The translations under genes and the position numbers were made by a program. A stretch of DNA of 59,383 bases, from positions 1-59,383 of the forward strand of contig JAUCEF010000086.1 of NCBI GenBank assembly GCA_033558025.1, given 5' to 3'. This DNA comes from Phytophthora sp. 'mugwort' (taxonomy: Eukaryota > Oomycota > Peronosporomycetes > Peronosporales > Peronosporaceae). Under the pieces are notes generated by a model that saw nothing but the letters and a program-made list of their open reading frames with translations, did no database searches and was not told the DNA's origin. This document shows, in pieces, positions 12,246 to 22,451 of the stretch. Positions within the stretch are counted from its first letter, which is position 1; every line of letters starts with the position of its first letter.

Positions 12246-12837
12246 AATATACTTGAAATTTATTATTTTATTTAATTTTTAATATATACAAAATTAAGAG
12301 TTTTTGAATATTAATATTCAAGAAAAAATATAAATTTTATTATTTATATTGTAAAAATAATTGAATTATTTTTTTTTTTTCTTAAAGAATATAAAATTTT
12401 TTAAAAATTAAAATAATTTATATTAAATAATCATATTATTTTTAAAATGTTTTTATATACAATAATAAATATTAATGTAGAATATAATAAAAATGAAATA
12501 ATAATTATTTAAAGAGTATTCATTTAACGATTAATCAATAATATTAACTAATAAATTAAAATTATTTAATATTGAGAATGTTTTCTTAATATAAACATTA
12601 ATTAATCTGTTTATGAATATTTTTTTAGGAATAATGGAGTAATTTTAAAATTGAATATTTATAATAATATTTTTATTTTAAACATATAAAACTATATTTA
12701 TTATAAAATATTATAAATCTAAATTTAAATTCCCTTTGATTAAAAAGTATTTTAAATAAAATTTTATTTTTATAACTTGAATTTAATTAATTTCAGATAT
12801 TATAAAATTTTTTTGATTTATAATATTTTATAATAAA
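12246..12837. other. 592-nt noncoding spacer between trnW and cox2, arm A
   Basis: The longest spacer in the arm. It contains a perfect 23-bp inverted repeat pair (about 12697-12719 and 12815-12837), the cox2-side copy of the dispersed repeat of ~53 bp (12331-12387) with a TATATTCTTTAAGA element, and no supported ORF. It probably carries the cox2 promoter. Confidence 0.65.
12331..12387 (-). repeat. Dispersed repeat of ~53 bp, copy 2 (arm A)
   Basis: Inverted partner of 8727-8779, sited in the cox2 leader and overlapping the ATTCTTTAAGA element. Confidence 0.7.
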
Positions 12838-12909
12838 CAGGAAAAATGGGACTTGAACCCATAACAATAATTTTGGAGACTATGATTTTACCAATTAAAC
12901 TATTTTCCT
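12838..12909 (-). tRNA. trnW: tRNA-Trp (CCA), arm A
   Basis: Loop CTCCAAA holds anticodon CCA; the acceptor AGGAAAA pairs with TTTTCCT apart from the terminal pair. CCA reads UGG only, consistent with UGA remaining a stop. Confidence 0.9.
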
Positions 12910-12939
12910 AAGACTTTTAATTTTAATTTAAGAATGCTT

Positions 12940-13555
12940 AAAGATCTCTTCCAGACACAGGTTCCCCTACGACTACCTTGTTACGACTTCATCAAAGTTA
13001 CTAACCACTTTTTAGGAATTATAATTTATTTTATAAAAATTTTAAATTATTTTATTTAAATAATTATTAAATTTTATAAAAGAATTAAAAATTATTTTAA
13101 AAACAATCAACTTCCCTGATGTGACGGGCGGTGTGTACAAAGTCCAGTAACATATTCACCGCAGCATGCTGTTCTGCGATTACTAGCGATTCCAACTTCA
13201 TAAGGGCGAGTTTCAGCCCTTAATTCGAACTAAGATAATTTTTGAAGATTTGCTCCAACTTATATCATTATTGCTTCTCATTGTAATTATCATTGTAGCA
13301 CGTGTGTAGCCCAACTCATAAGGGCCATGAAGACTTGACGTCATCCCCACCTTCCATTAACCTATCATTAATTTTTTCATTAGAGTACTTTTATCTATTT
13401 ATAATAAATTAGTAACTAATCATAGGGGTTGCGCTCGTTAAAGGATTTAACCAAACATTTCACAACACGAGCTGACGACAGCCATGCAACACCTGTTTTT
13501 TATATAAAAATTTTAAATAAAAATTAGCAAGAGTTGGTAAGGTTCTGCGCGTATT

Positions 13556-13587
<32 letters not shown>

Positions 13588-14445
13588 TAGACTCCCGTCA
13601 ATTCCTTTGAATTTCAATCTTGCGATTATACTTTTCAGGCGGAGTGCTTAACGCGTTAGCTGTTATATCTAAAAATTCTAAATATTAGCACTCATCGTTT
13701 ACAGCATGGACTACCGGGGTCTCTAATCCCGTTCGCTACCCAAGCTTTCGTTTCTCAGTGTCAGTATATACCCAGATAATTGCCTTCGCCATAGGTCTTC
13801 CTTCTATTATCAACGTATTTTATCACTCCAATAGAAATTCCATTATCCTCTATTTATACTCCAGTTTATCAGTTTTGAAAAAATGTATAAAGTTGAGCTT
13901 TAATTTGTTTCTTTCAACTTAAAAAACTACCTACAAACCCTTTACGCCTAATCATCCCGAATAATGCTCGCTCCTCCCGTATTACCGCGGCTGCTGGCAC
14001 GGGTATTAGCCGGAACTTCTTTTTTAAGTACTGTCATTTTCCTCCTTAATGAAAGAGCTTTACAACCTAATTAGCCGTCATCACCCACTCGGTATTGCTG
14101 GATCAAGCTTCCGCTCATTGTCCAAAATTCCCCACTGCTGCCTTTAAAAAAGTTTGGGCCGTGTCTCAGTCCCAATGTGGCTGATCATTCTTTCAAACCA
14201 GCTAAAGATAATAGGCTTGGTTGTCTATTAAACTACCAACTACCATAATCTTGCGCAAACTCATCTTTTAACGTTAAAAACTTTAATTAATTTATTCAGT
14301 ATTTTTATAAAAATAATTATTCTGAATTAAAAGGTAGATAATTCACGTGTTACTCACCCGTTCGCTATGTTTTAAAAACATTCAACTTGCATGTGTTAAG
14401 CATACCGATAGCATTTATTCTGAGCCAGGATCAAACTCTATTTAA
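12940..14445 (-). rRNA. rns: Small subunit rRNA, arm A
   Basis: Same gene as 29645-31150 in arm B, with no length difference seen between the arms. Ends are approximate. Confidence 0.95.
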
Positions 14446-14810
14446 GTTTTATATTAATTATTTAATATTAATTTTTAAAATAACAAATATTTAAAAATTT
14501 AATATTATAACATTCTTATATTAATTTTTGTCTTATATTGTCTTATATTGTCTTATATTGTCTTATATTGTCTTATATTGTCTTAAAGGATTAAAATTTT
14601 TTAATTTTTAAAAATTCAATTAGTTATTAATAAAAATTTCTTTGTATCACGAAAAAAAAATATTATTTTTTGAAAAGGATCCCCCCCTAAATATGTTTTT
14701 GAATTTTTTGTTGAAAAGATAAATATCTTTTTAACTTAACTATTTAAAGATATTTTATCTTTTTATCCTTTTTTTAATTTGTTTATCCTTTTTTTTTTTT
14801 AGATCTTTAT
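14446..14810. promoter_or_regulatory. Control-like region between trnY and rns, arm A
   Basis: No ORF. It contains tandem decamers (14530-14586), a C7 tract (14681-14687) and an AAAAGATA hairpin with a 16-17-bp stem. See the arm B copy (29279-29644) for details. Confidence 0.5.
14530..14586 (-). repeat. Tandem decamer repeat upstream of rns, arm A
   Basis: The unit TGTCTTATAT (AAGACAATAT read toward rns) is repeated more than five times without change. It lies about 85 nt upstream of the rns 5' end. Confidence 0.9.
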
Positions 14811-14894
14811 TGGAGAAAGTAGGATTTGAACCTACGTAGAAAATATTTCAACAAATTTACAGTCTGCCGCTTTTAACCACTCAGCCATTTCTCC
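14811..14894 (-). tRNA. trnY: tRNA-Tyr (GUA), arm A
   Basis: Class II tRNA with a long variable arm, acceptor GGAGAAA/TTTCTCC, anticodon GTA. Identical to the arm B copy. Confidence 0.95.
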
Positions 14895-14911
14895 TAAAGA
14901 TATTTTAAATA

Positions 14912-14983
14912 TGTGATTAATGGGATTTGAACCCATAATATTTACTTGGAAGATAAAGGATTTACCAATTAATCTATAATCAC
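14912..14983 (-). tRNA. trnG: tRNA-Gly (UCC), arm A
   Basis: Acceptor GTGATTA/TAATCAC is perfect; loop CTTCCAA holds anticodon TCC. 17 nt from trnY. Confidence 0.9.
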
Positions 14984-15044
14984 GTATATTTTTATTGTTT
15001 AAAAAATGTTTATTATTGTTTTAAAAAAGAAAAAGTGGAATAAA

Positions 15045-15575
15045 TTAATCCACTATTTCATAAGTATCAGGATCTAATCGATCGATATCATCTATACGTT
15101 CACCTGTTTCAACATCTAAATAATGAAAATATCTATATAGATTCAGAGGATTTCCAGATCTTGTAATTTTTCTTTTTGGTGGTTTTGGTAAAGAGTCACT
15201 ATCTGAATCAAAATTTAAATCAGTTGAAAAATTACTAGGAAAATCGCTTGGGAAATTGTCGCTATCAAAAAAAAAAGCATCTAGAAATAAATAAAACAAA
15301 AAAGATAAAAAAAAAAAAACGAAAATAGTTGGCATATTATCGTCAATTCTTTTTAAAATACTTTTAGGTTTTTCTTCTTTTTTTAAAGCAGCTTCCTCAG
15401 CCTCAGTCTCTAAATCTATAAAATCTTCTAATAAAGTTATTTCAAGAGGTAAAAGAATTAAAATAAATTTAAAAATATTTTGAAAAAATTTAGGATGTAT
15501 TTTTAATATATCTTGTATAATTTTATATAGATTATAAGCAAAAAATATCCTTTTAATAATGTTAAAAAAAATCAT
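15045..15575 (-). CDS. orf176, unknown membrane protein with acidic region (arm A)
   Basis: Same ORF as 28514-29044 in arm B, described there. Placed from the first ATG; an in-frame TTG ten codons upstream is less likely. Confidence 0.7.
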   Translation of the reverse strand: MIFFNIIKRIFFAYNLYKIIQDILKIHPKFFQNIFKFILILLPLEITLLEDFIDLETEAEEAALKKEEKPKSILKRIDDNMPTIFVFFFLSFLFYLFLDAFFFDSDNFPSDFPSNFSTDLNFDSDSDSLPKPPKRKITRSGNPLNLYRYFHYLDVETGERIDDIDRLDPDTYEIVD

Positions 15576-15675
15576 AATTTTTATAAAGAAGTAAATAAAT
15601 GTCAATACTAATATTATTCCCTAATTAAAAAATGGAAATACCAAATACTGCCTTTGGGTACATTTATTTGAATTA

Positions 15676-15747
15676 AGCAAAAAAAGGGATTTGAACCCTC
15701 AACATTAACCTTGGCAAGGTTATACTCTACCATTGAGCTATTTTTGC
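15676..15747 (-). tRNA. trnG: tRNA-Gly (GCC), arm A
   Basis: Acceptor GCAAAAA/TTTTTGC and anticodon GCC between AACCTT and AAGGTT. Second glycine isoacceptor of the arm. Confidence 0.95.
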
Positions 15748-15760
15748 TAATAAATTATTT

Positions 15761-16288
15761 TTATAATAAAAATAGTGAATTTAATAATAAAAATAATTCA
15801 TAATGATTTTTTGCATTTGTATGAATAGAAACATCTATTGGAGGTATATCTTTGAATTTTAAAAATTCAGTTTTTAATTCAAAAAAATCTAAAATATTTC
15901 GAATTTGAAAATTTAAAATATTTTGATTTTTAAAATTAAAATTTATTTTAGTTAAATTTTGAAAAAGAAAAATCAAAATTTTTTCTAAAAAATTAAAAAT
16001 ATTTTTTTTTCTTAAAGTTATTTTACAACCTATAATTGAATTTTTTTTGATTTTTAAAAAAATATTATTTTTTTTTGATTTTGTTATTATAGGTTTTTGA
16101 TTTGTTATTAATTTTAAAAGTAAAATTATATTAATTAATTTTTTTTTTTCAATATTAGCGTTTTTAAAACCAATATTTAAACATATTTTACTTATTTTAG
16201 GTATTTCAAATATATTTTTAAAATTTAATTTTGTTAAAAGATCGTATATAGTAATATTTTGATAATGGATTTGTAAATTTTTTTTCAT
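15761..16288 (-). CDS. rpl5: Ribosomal protein L5, arm A
   Basis: Identical in length to the arm B copy at 27801-28328, described there. It follows rpl14 by 6 nt on the same strand. Confidence 0.88.
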   Translation of the reverse strand: MKKNLQIHYQNITIYDLLTKLNFKNIFEIPKISKICLNIGFKNANIEKKKLINIILLLKLITNQKPIITKSKKNNIFLKIKKNSIIGCKITLRKKNIFNFLEKILIFLFQNLTKINFNFKNQNILNFQIRNILDFFELKTEFLKFKDIPPIDVSIHTNAKNHYELFLLLNSLFLL

Positions 16289-16294
16289 ATATTT

Positions 16295-16666
16295 TTATAA
16301 AATATTTGAAGCTAATGCTAATATTTTGAAATTTTTTTTCTTCCGAAATTCAGAAGTAATCGGACCAAATATACGTGTTCCTAGGGGTTTATTTTGATTA
16401 TTTAAAATAATTATACAATTTTTATCAAATTTTATTATATTACCTATTGTACTTTTTTTTTGATATGTTGTATGTATAATTAAAGCTTTAAATAAATCTC
16501 CTTTAATTATTTTAATTTTTTTTTTTTGATTTAAACGTAATTTTTTAGCAGAAATTAAAATTGTATCCCCAATTTTTCCAATTTTTTTTTTATAAATTTT
16601 TATACATTGTCCTATTTTAATACCACTATTATCATTTACTTTTAATTTAGTTTGAATTTGAATCAT
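16295..16666 (-). CDS. rpl14: Ribosomal protein L14, arm A
   Basis: Same as the arm B copy at 27423-27794, described there. Confidence 0.95.
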   Translation of the reverse strand: MIQIQTKLKVNDNSGIKIGQCIKIYKKKIGKIGDTILISAKKLRLNQKKKIKIIKGDLFKALIIHTTYQKKSTIGNIIKFDKNCIIILNNQNKPLGTRIFGPITSEFRKKKNFKILALASNIL

Positions 16667-16688
16667 AAATTATATATTAATTTTAAAA

Positions 16689-16760
16689 TGATGAGAGTAG
16701 GATTTGAACCTACATCTTCAGATTATGAGCCTGATAAGTTACCTATTACTCTATCTCATC
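16689..16760 (-). tRNA. trnfM: tRNA-Met (CAU), probably initiator, arm A
   Basis: Anticodon CAT in loop CTCATAA. D-arm and anticodon-arm sequence resemble bacterial initiator tRNA (TCAGGCTCATAATCTGAAG). Same as 27329-27400. Confidence 0.85.
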
Positions 16761-16778
16761 TTATATTTTCTTCCTTTT

Positions 16779-16853
16779 TCGGAAGAAAAGGATTTGAACC
16801 TTTGATCTTCTGTTCCCAAAACAGACGCATTAGCCAGACTATGCTACCTTCCG
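16779..16853 (-). tRNA. trnP: tRNA-Pro (UGG), arm A
   Basis: Anticodon TGG in a stem CTGTT/AACAG; acceptor CGGAAG/CTTCCG. Confidence 0.93.
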
Positions 16854-16865
16854 TTTAAAGATAAT

Positions 16866-16937
16866 TAATGATGGTAGGATTTGAACCTACAACATTAGGA
16901 TTATGATTCCCACGCTCTACCATTAAACTACATCATC
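16866..16937 (-). tRNA. trnM: tRNA with CAU anticodon, elongator Met or Ile(CAU), arm A
   Basis: Acceptor GATGATG/CATCATT with a terminal G-T pair, anticodon CAT in loop ATCATAA. Sequence alone does not separate elongator Met from lysidine-modified Ile(CAU). Confidence 0.85.
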
Positions 16938-16962
16938 TTATTAATACTTTATTAATAAAATA

Positions 16963-17049
16963 AGTCGAAGTGGGATTTGAACCCACGAGTTAATAAATTA
17001 ACTGATAGTTTAGCAAACTACTGCCTTAAACCTGACTTGGCTATTCGAC
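16963..17049 (-). tRNA. trnS: tRNA-Ser (GCU), arm A
   Basis: Class II tRNA with a long variable arm; anticodon GCT in TAGTTTGCTAAACTA. Confidence 0.93.
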
Positions 17050-17062
17050 CTAAAATATAAAA

Positions 17063-17134
17063 CTTCTTTGATAGGATTTGAACCTACAACCTAATGGTTA
17101 ACAGCCATTTGCTCTACCGTTGAGCTACAAAGAA
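17063..17134 (-). tRNA. trnN: tRNA-Asn (GUU), arm A
   Basis: Acceptor TTCTTTG/CAAAGAA and anticodon GTT. It lies next to the rnl 3' end. Confidence 0.95.
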
Positions 17135-17148
17135 ATAATTATATTTTA

Positions 17149-17444
17149 ATTTTTAAAACTTTTAGTATTTTTAAGCTAAATATTTTACAATACTTATACT
17201 TAAAACCTATTAATGTAATCATCTTTTACAGTTTTTATATGAAAAATTTTTAAGAATGGTTTCTTACTTAGATGCTTTCAGTAATTATCCAAAATAAATT
17301 TAGCTACTCGGCTATGCCTCTCAACAACCGATACACCAGAGATTTACCCTTCTCGGTCCTCTCGTACTAGAGTTAGATTCTTGCATTTTTCAAAATATCT
17401 ATAGAAGATAGGAACCAAACTGTCTCACGACGTTCTAAACCCAA

Positions 17445-17484
<40 letters not shown>

Positions 17485-17562
17485 AACCTTCTTCAGCTCC
17501 AGGATGTGATGAGTCGACATCGAGGTGCCAAACGACTCCGTCGATAGGAGCTCTTAGGAGTC

Positions 17563-17605
<43 letters not shown>

Positions 17606-18041
17606 AATCTTTCCACAAAGAATTATCGGATCACTATGACCGACTTTCGTCCCTGTTTGATATGTCTATCTTACAGTCAAGCAAGCTTTTACCATTATGC
17701 TCTACAATTGATAATATTATCCAATTTGAGCTTACCTTTGTACACCTCCGTTACTCTTTAGGAGGTGACCGCCCCAGTCAAACTACCAACCATACAATGT
17801 CTATTTAAAAAATATTAGTTATTTATTTTAATAAGAGTGGTATTTCAAGAATATCTATACAATTTACTAGCGTAAAGGTTTAAAAGATTACCACTTATAC
17901 TACACATATTAGATAAAATAACAATATAAAGATGTAGTAAAGGTTCACGGGGTCTTTCCGTCTAACTATAGAAAATCCGCATCTTCACGGATAATTCAAA
18001 TTCACTGAGTCTATATTGGAGACAGCGGGGATGTCGTTACA

Positions 18042-18098
<57 letters not shown>

Positions 18099-18156
18099 GA
18101 GTTACGGCCGCCGTTTACTGGGACTTCCATTTAATGCGCAAACATTTCCTTTTAAT

Positions 18157-18194
<38 letters not shown>

Positions 18195-19794
18195 GTTACC
18201 ATTTAGCAGAGTCCTAAGTTTTTATTAAACAGTCGCAACCCCCTATTTTGTGACACCTAATTATTAAAAATAATTAGGTACTTTTTATCCCGAAGTTACA
18301 AAGTCATTTTGCCGAGTTCCTTCAATATAGTTCTCTCATTCACCTTAGTCTACTCGACCTATCCACCTGTGTCGGTTTAGGGTACGGTTTTTAATTAAAA
18401 AAGCTATTTCCTGAAAAATTAAAAATTTTTGTCACTTTTTTAAAAAAATTTAATTTAAAAATTATCCCATCAAAATCTGCTTTCGTCAAATCTTTCTTAG
18501 GGGCCGTTTCACTCTATGTAATACATCTTAACATAGAAACCCTTGGATTTACGGTGATAACGATTTATATTCGTTATTTTTTGTTACTAATGCCAGCATT
18601 TTCTTTTCTGATATCTTCAACATATTTCACAATATATCTTTATTAACATACAGAATGTTCCGCTACCGTTTTATTAAAAATAAAACTTGCCGCTTCGGTA
18701 AATTTCTTAAGTCTCGATACATTTTAGGCGCAAAAAAACTAGACCAATGAGCTATTACGCTTTCTTTAAAGGATGGCTGCTTCCAAGCCTACCTATGGGT
18801 TGTAATCATTTTTTCACTTCCTTTTTCACTTAGAATATTATTTAGAGACCTTAGCGATCAATCTGGGCTGTTTCCCTTTTGACAAAAGACCTTAGCGCCT
18901 AATGTCTGTCTATTTAAATTACTTTTTTTTGTATTCGGAGTTTCCAAGAATTCAGTAAGTTTTTACACCCCCTAGCTCAATGAGTGCTCTACCCCAAAAA
19001 AAGATTTTAAATGCTCTACTTCAATAGATTTCGCGGAAAACCAGCTATCTCTGAGTTTGATTAGCCTTTCACTCCTAACCACAAATCATCTCCATATTTT
19101 GCCACATATGTGAGTTCGATCCTTCAAATAGTTTTACCTATTTTTCAATCTGTTCATGGTTAGATCACTCAGTTTCGGGTCTTATTTATATAACTAAAAA
19201 GCTTTTTAAAACTTGATTTATCTACGCCTACTTTATTAAATTAAGCTTGCTATAAAAATAAACTTGCTGGCCCATTATGCAAAAGGTACACTGTTACTTT
19301 TTAAAAAAGTTTCAATTGATTGTTAACATTAAGTTTCAGAATTATTTCAAACTCAAAAGTTCTTTTTCACCTTTCCTTTACAGTACTTGTCCACTATCGA
19401 TCATTAATTTTTAAAAGGTTTTGAGGGTGGTTCCCCAATATTCAAAAAGGCTTACACATAACCCTTTTTACTATTATAAAAACAATTATTATTCTACAGG
19501 ACTTTCACCTTTTTAAGTAAATTTTTCAAAATTTTTCAAATATTTTTTTATTTTTATAAACCTAATTTCCATTTTCACTCGTCATTACTAACGGAATCTC
19601 GTTTGATTTTTTTAACAGTTACTTAGATATTTCAATTCACTGTTTTTAAAATTTTCACAAAAAAAAAGTTTTCTTTAGGAAATTTTTATTTCAAAATAAA
19701 ATATTATTTAATAAAACTTTTCGCATTTTTTACGTCCTAAAAATCAAATTAATGCCAAGGCATCCACTTAATGCTTTTATTATTATTTATACTT
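17149..19794 (-). rRNA. rnl: Large subunit rRNA, arm A
   Basis: Same gene as 24295-26940 in arm B with no length difference. Ends are approximate. Confidence 0.95.
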
Positions 19795-19818
19795 AAACCA
19801 TATAAATGGTTTAAATTT

Positions 19819-20571
19819 TTATTTTTTTTTCAAATATTCATTAATTAATTTTAAATTTAAATGAAAAGGATATAAAATTGTTTTATAAGAAGGTTCTTTA
19901 AAAAACATACCTGTTTTTATTTTTTTATTTCTATGTAAATAAGAAGTTATTAAAGGTTTTGATGGTTTTTTTTCACCTAAAATATAATAAATATTATTTT
20001 TATAAGAATATTTGTTATTTTTTTGATAAGGATATTTATTATAACGTTTATAAGAAGAAGAATATTTATTCTTTTCTTGATTAAAATGCTGTTTATAAAA
20101 TTTTTTATCTCCTTTCAAACTATTATTTTTTTGAAAATTTCTAGTTCTTTGAAAACCTTCATTTTTTTGAAAATTTCTATTTTTTTGAAAACCTTCATTT
20201 TTTTGAAAATTTCTATTTTTTTGAAAATTTCTATTTTTTTGAAAACCTTCATTTTTTTGAAAATTTCTATTTTTTTGAAAACCTTCATTTTTTTGAAAAT
20301 TTCTATTTTTTTGAAAACCTTCATTTTTTTGAAAATTTCTAGTTCTTTGAAAACCTTCATTTTTTTGAAAATTTCTAGTTCTTTGAAAATCTTCGTTTTT
20401 TTGAAAATTTCTAGTTCTTTGAAAATCTTCGTTTTTTTGAGAATTTTTATTTTTTTGAAAATTTCTATTTTTTTGAAAACCTTCGTTTTTTTGAGAATTT
20501 CTATTTTTTTGAAAACCCTCGTTTTTTTGAGAATTTTTATTTCTTTGAAAATTTTTATTATCCTTTTGCAT
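19819..20571 (-). CDS. orf250, hexapeptide-repeat protein (arm A)
   Basis: Same ORF as 23518-24270 in arm B, described there. The repeat count (24 hexads) is the same in both arms, so the array is not a slippage difference between copies. Confidence 0.75.
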   Translation of the reverse strand: MQKDNKNFQRNKNSQKNEGFQKNRNSQKNEGFQKNRNFQKNKNSQKNEDFQRTRNFQKNEDFQRTRNFQKNEGFQRTRNFQKNEGFQKNRNFQKNEGFQKNRNFQKNEGFQKNRNFQKNRNFQKNEGFQKNRNFQKNEGFQRTRNFQKNNSLKGDKKFYKQHFNQEKNKYSSSYKRYNKYPYQKNNKYSYKNNIYYILGEKKPSKPLITSYLHRNKKIKTGMFFKEPSYKTILYPFHLNLKLINEYLKKK

Positions 20572-20573
20572 AT

Positions 20574-21035
20574 TTATTTAATAATATGAATAATATCACC
20601 TTTATGTAATATAAAATTAGATTTACTTATAATTTTATTATTAACCTTAATTTTTTTATGATTAATTAATTGTTTTGCTTGAAAAATAGTTTTAACTAAT
20701 TTTAATCTTACAAGATTTATATCTAAGCGACTTTCTAATAAAATTACAAATTTTTTAAAGATATTTATTTTATTATCTTTTTTTAATAATTTTTGAAATA
20801 AATTTTTTAATTGATATTCATGAATACATCCATAAAAATTCCGAAATTGTTGTTTTTCAAATAATCTTTTTTGAAAAAATTTTTTACGTTTTTCAGGTTT
20901 TATTTCTTTTCGATATCTTAATTTTTTTTTAAATAAATTCCATTTTTTTGATTTTAATTTTAATAAGTTTAAATTTTTATGTATGTTCCTATTATTTTGA
21001 AAACATATTTTATTTCTCGGTCTTAATTTATTCAT
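20574..21035 (-). CDS. rps4: Ribosomal protein S4 (short), arm A
   Basis: Same as 23054-23515 in arm B, described there. Confidence 0.9.
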   Translation of the reverse strand: MNKLRPRNKICFQNNRNIHKNLNLLKLKSKKWNLFKKKLRYRKEIKPEKRKKFFQKRLFEKQQFRNFYGCIHEYQLKNLFQKLLKKDNKINIFKKFVILLESRLDINLVRLKLVKTIFQAKQLINHKKIKVNNKIISKSNFILHKGDIIHIIK

Positions 21036-21043
21036 CTTATTTA

Positions 21044-21637
21044 TTAAAATATTTTACGTAATAAATACATTAAAGTATATATTGATTGAATATTTTTAGA
21101 ATTCATTACTACAGGATAATTAATATTTTGTATAGTTTGACTTGTATTTACTAATGAAATAGTAGGAATTTTTAAAACAGAAAGTTCTTGATTTAAAAAA
21201 GTATCTTTTACAGAACTTTTTATAACTAAAATTAATTTAATTTCATTTTCTTTTAATAAATAATTAATTATCTTATTAAATGTTGTATTCATAATTTTAT
21301 TAGTAATTAAACCATTTACCCATTCTTTTGTAAAAAAAATGATATTTGGATTTTTTTTTATAAAAGATGTAGTTAATAAAAATTTAATTTCATTATCATT
21401 CCCTATTATTAAAATTTTTTCATTTTTTTTTAATATAATTTTAGTTAAATTAAATATACGTTTTAAAAAAAATGAAACATTTTTTAAATTAATTATAGTA
21501 TAATCATGTCTACTTCCAAATATAAAAGATAATAATTCTTTATTTGTATCTATTAAAGATTCTCCATACATATTTTTTGATTTAAATAATAAATTTAATA
21601 AAATATTATTATGTTTTTTTTTTTTTTTTTGTATCAT
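21044..21637 (-). CDS. rps2: Ribosomal protein S2, arm A
   Basis: Same as 22452-23045 in arm B, described there. Confidence 0.93.
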   Translation of the reverse strand: MIQKKKKKHNNILLNLLFKSKNMYGESLIDTNKELLSFIFGSRHDYTIINLKNVSFFLKRIFNLTKIILKKNEKILIIGNDNEIKFLLTTSFIKKNPNIIFFTKEWVNGLITNKIMNTTFNKIINYLLKENEIKLILVIKSSVKDTFLNQELSVLKIPTISLVNTSQTIQNINYPVVMNSKNIQSIYTLMYLLRKIF

Positions 21638-21643
21638 ATTTAA

Positions 21644-22114
21644 TTATTTTTTACTTTTTTTTCCCTCTTTTTGTAAAATTTTTTCATTTTTTAATAATAA
21701 ACCTTTTCCTTTATATGGTTCAGGTTTTTTATGATTTTTAATATAATGTACAAATTGATGTAAAAAAATATAATCGATACTACTAAAAATTAAAGTATTT
21801 GTTTGATTAATAATTTCAATATTTAATGGAATTGGAATTCTAATATTATGACTAAAACCTAATTTTAAAATTAAAGTATTATTTTCAATAAAAGCTTTAA
21901 AACCTATACCTTTTAATATTAAATTAATTTTAAAACCTTGTAAAACACCTTTTATTTTTATTTTTATTAATTTATTGTATAAATTTAAAATACTTTTTTT
22001 TTTTTTATTTTTATTAACAATAATTAATAATTTATTTTTTTTTATAAAAAAATATAAATCATTAATTATTGTTAATAAAAATAAAAAAAAAAAAAGTATT
22101 TTAAATTTATACAA
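21644..22114 (-). CDS. rpl6: Ribosomal protein L6, arm A orientation, 5' end altered by palindrome
   Basis: The C-terminal L6 domain is clear: GIGFKAF, LGFSHNI and a KPEPYKGKGLL ending with a basic tail. In this orientation the codons just inside the centre read FFIKKNKLLIIVNKN, which fits L6 domain 1 better than the other orientation, so native sequence may extend here to about position 22058. Beyond that the first ~18 codons are the antisense of later rpl6 codons and are probably not native. The true N-terminal domain is missing. Confidence 0.8.
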   Translation of the reverse strand: MYKFKILFFFLFLLTIINDLYFFIKKNKLLIIVNKNKKKKSILNLYNKLIKIKIKGVLQGFKINLILKGIGFKAFIENNTLILKLGFSHNIRIPIPLNIEIINQTNTLIFSSIDYIFLHQFVHYIKNHKKPEPYKGKGLLLKNEKILQKEGKKSKK

Positions 22115-22445
22115 TAAATTAATAAAAATAAAAATAAAAGGTGTTTTACAAGGTTTTAAAATTAATTTAATATTAAAAGGTATAGGTTTTAAAGCTTTTA
22201 TTGAAAATAATACTTTAATTTTAAAATTAGGTTTTAGTCATAATATTAGAATTCCAATTCCATTAAATATTGAAATTATTAATCAAACAAATACTTTAAT
22301 TTTTAGTAGTATCGATTATATTTTTTTACATCAATTTGTACATTATATTAAAAATCATAAAAAACCTGAACCATATAAAGGAAAAGGTTTATTATTAAAA
22401 AATGAAAAAATTTTACAAAAAGAGGGAAAAAAAAGTAAAAAATAA
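21975..22445 (+). CDS. rpl6: Ribosomal protein L6, arm B orientation, 5' end altered by palindrome
   Basis: L6 of the large ribosomal subunit, 156 codons versus about 175-180 in bacteria. Residues about 45-156 match the second L6 domain, including KGVLQGF, LKGIGFKAF, LGFSHNI, and the C-terminal PEPYKGKG rRNA-contact motif with a GKK tail. The initiator and the following ~18 codons lie across the palindrome centre and are the reverse complement of codons for IVNKNKKKKSILNLYN of the opposing copy. The two orientations overlap by 140 nt. In oomycetes rps14-rps8 normally precede rpl6 (recalled); they are absent here. Followed by rps2 after 6 nt. Confidence 0.82.
   Translation: MYKFKILFFFLFLLTIINNLFFFIKKYKSLIIVNKNKKKKSILNLYNKLIKIKIKGVLQGFKINLILKGIGFKAFIENNTLILKLGFSHNIRIPIPLNIEIINQTNTLIFSSIDYIFLHQFVHYIKNHKKPEPYKGKGLLLKNEKILQKEGKKSKK
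22029..22060. repeat. IR1 centre: loopless palindrome junction
   Basis: This 32-nt centre is itself self-complementary except for two mismatched pairs (22029 with 22060, and 22036 with 22053), so the palindrome has no true loop. It lies inside the rpl6 coding sequence of both orientations. It could be a fold-back sequencing or assembly joint, or a read-through of a covalently closed hairpin end. Confidence 0.85.
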
Positions 22446-22451
22446 TTAAAT

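Noticed and set aside
16652..16858. 68-codon frame across trnM and trnP
   Set aside because: Runs antisense through two clear tRNA genes; mirrored at 27231-27437 for the same reason.
20023..20589. 188-codon hydrophobic frame antisense to orf250, and an 81-codon frame within it
   Set aside because: They are consequences of the 18/36-nt repeat array, which has no stops in any frame; no start context or family match.
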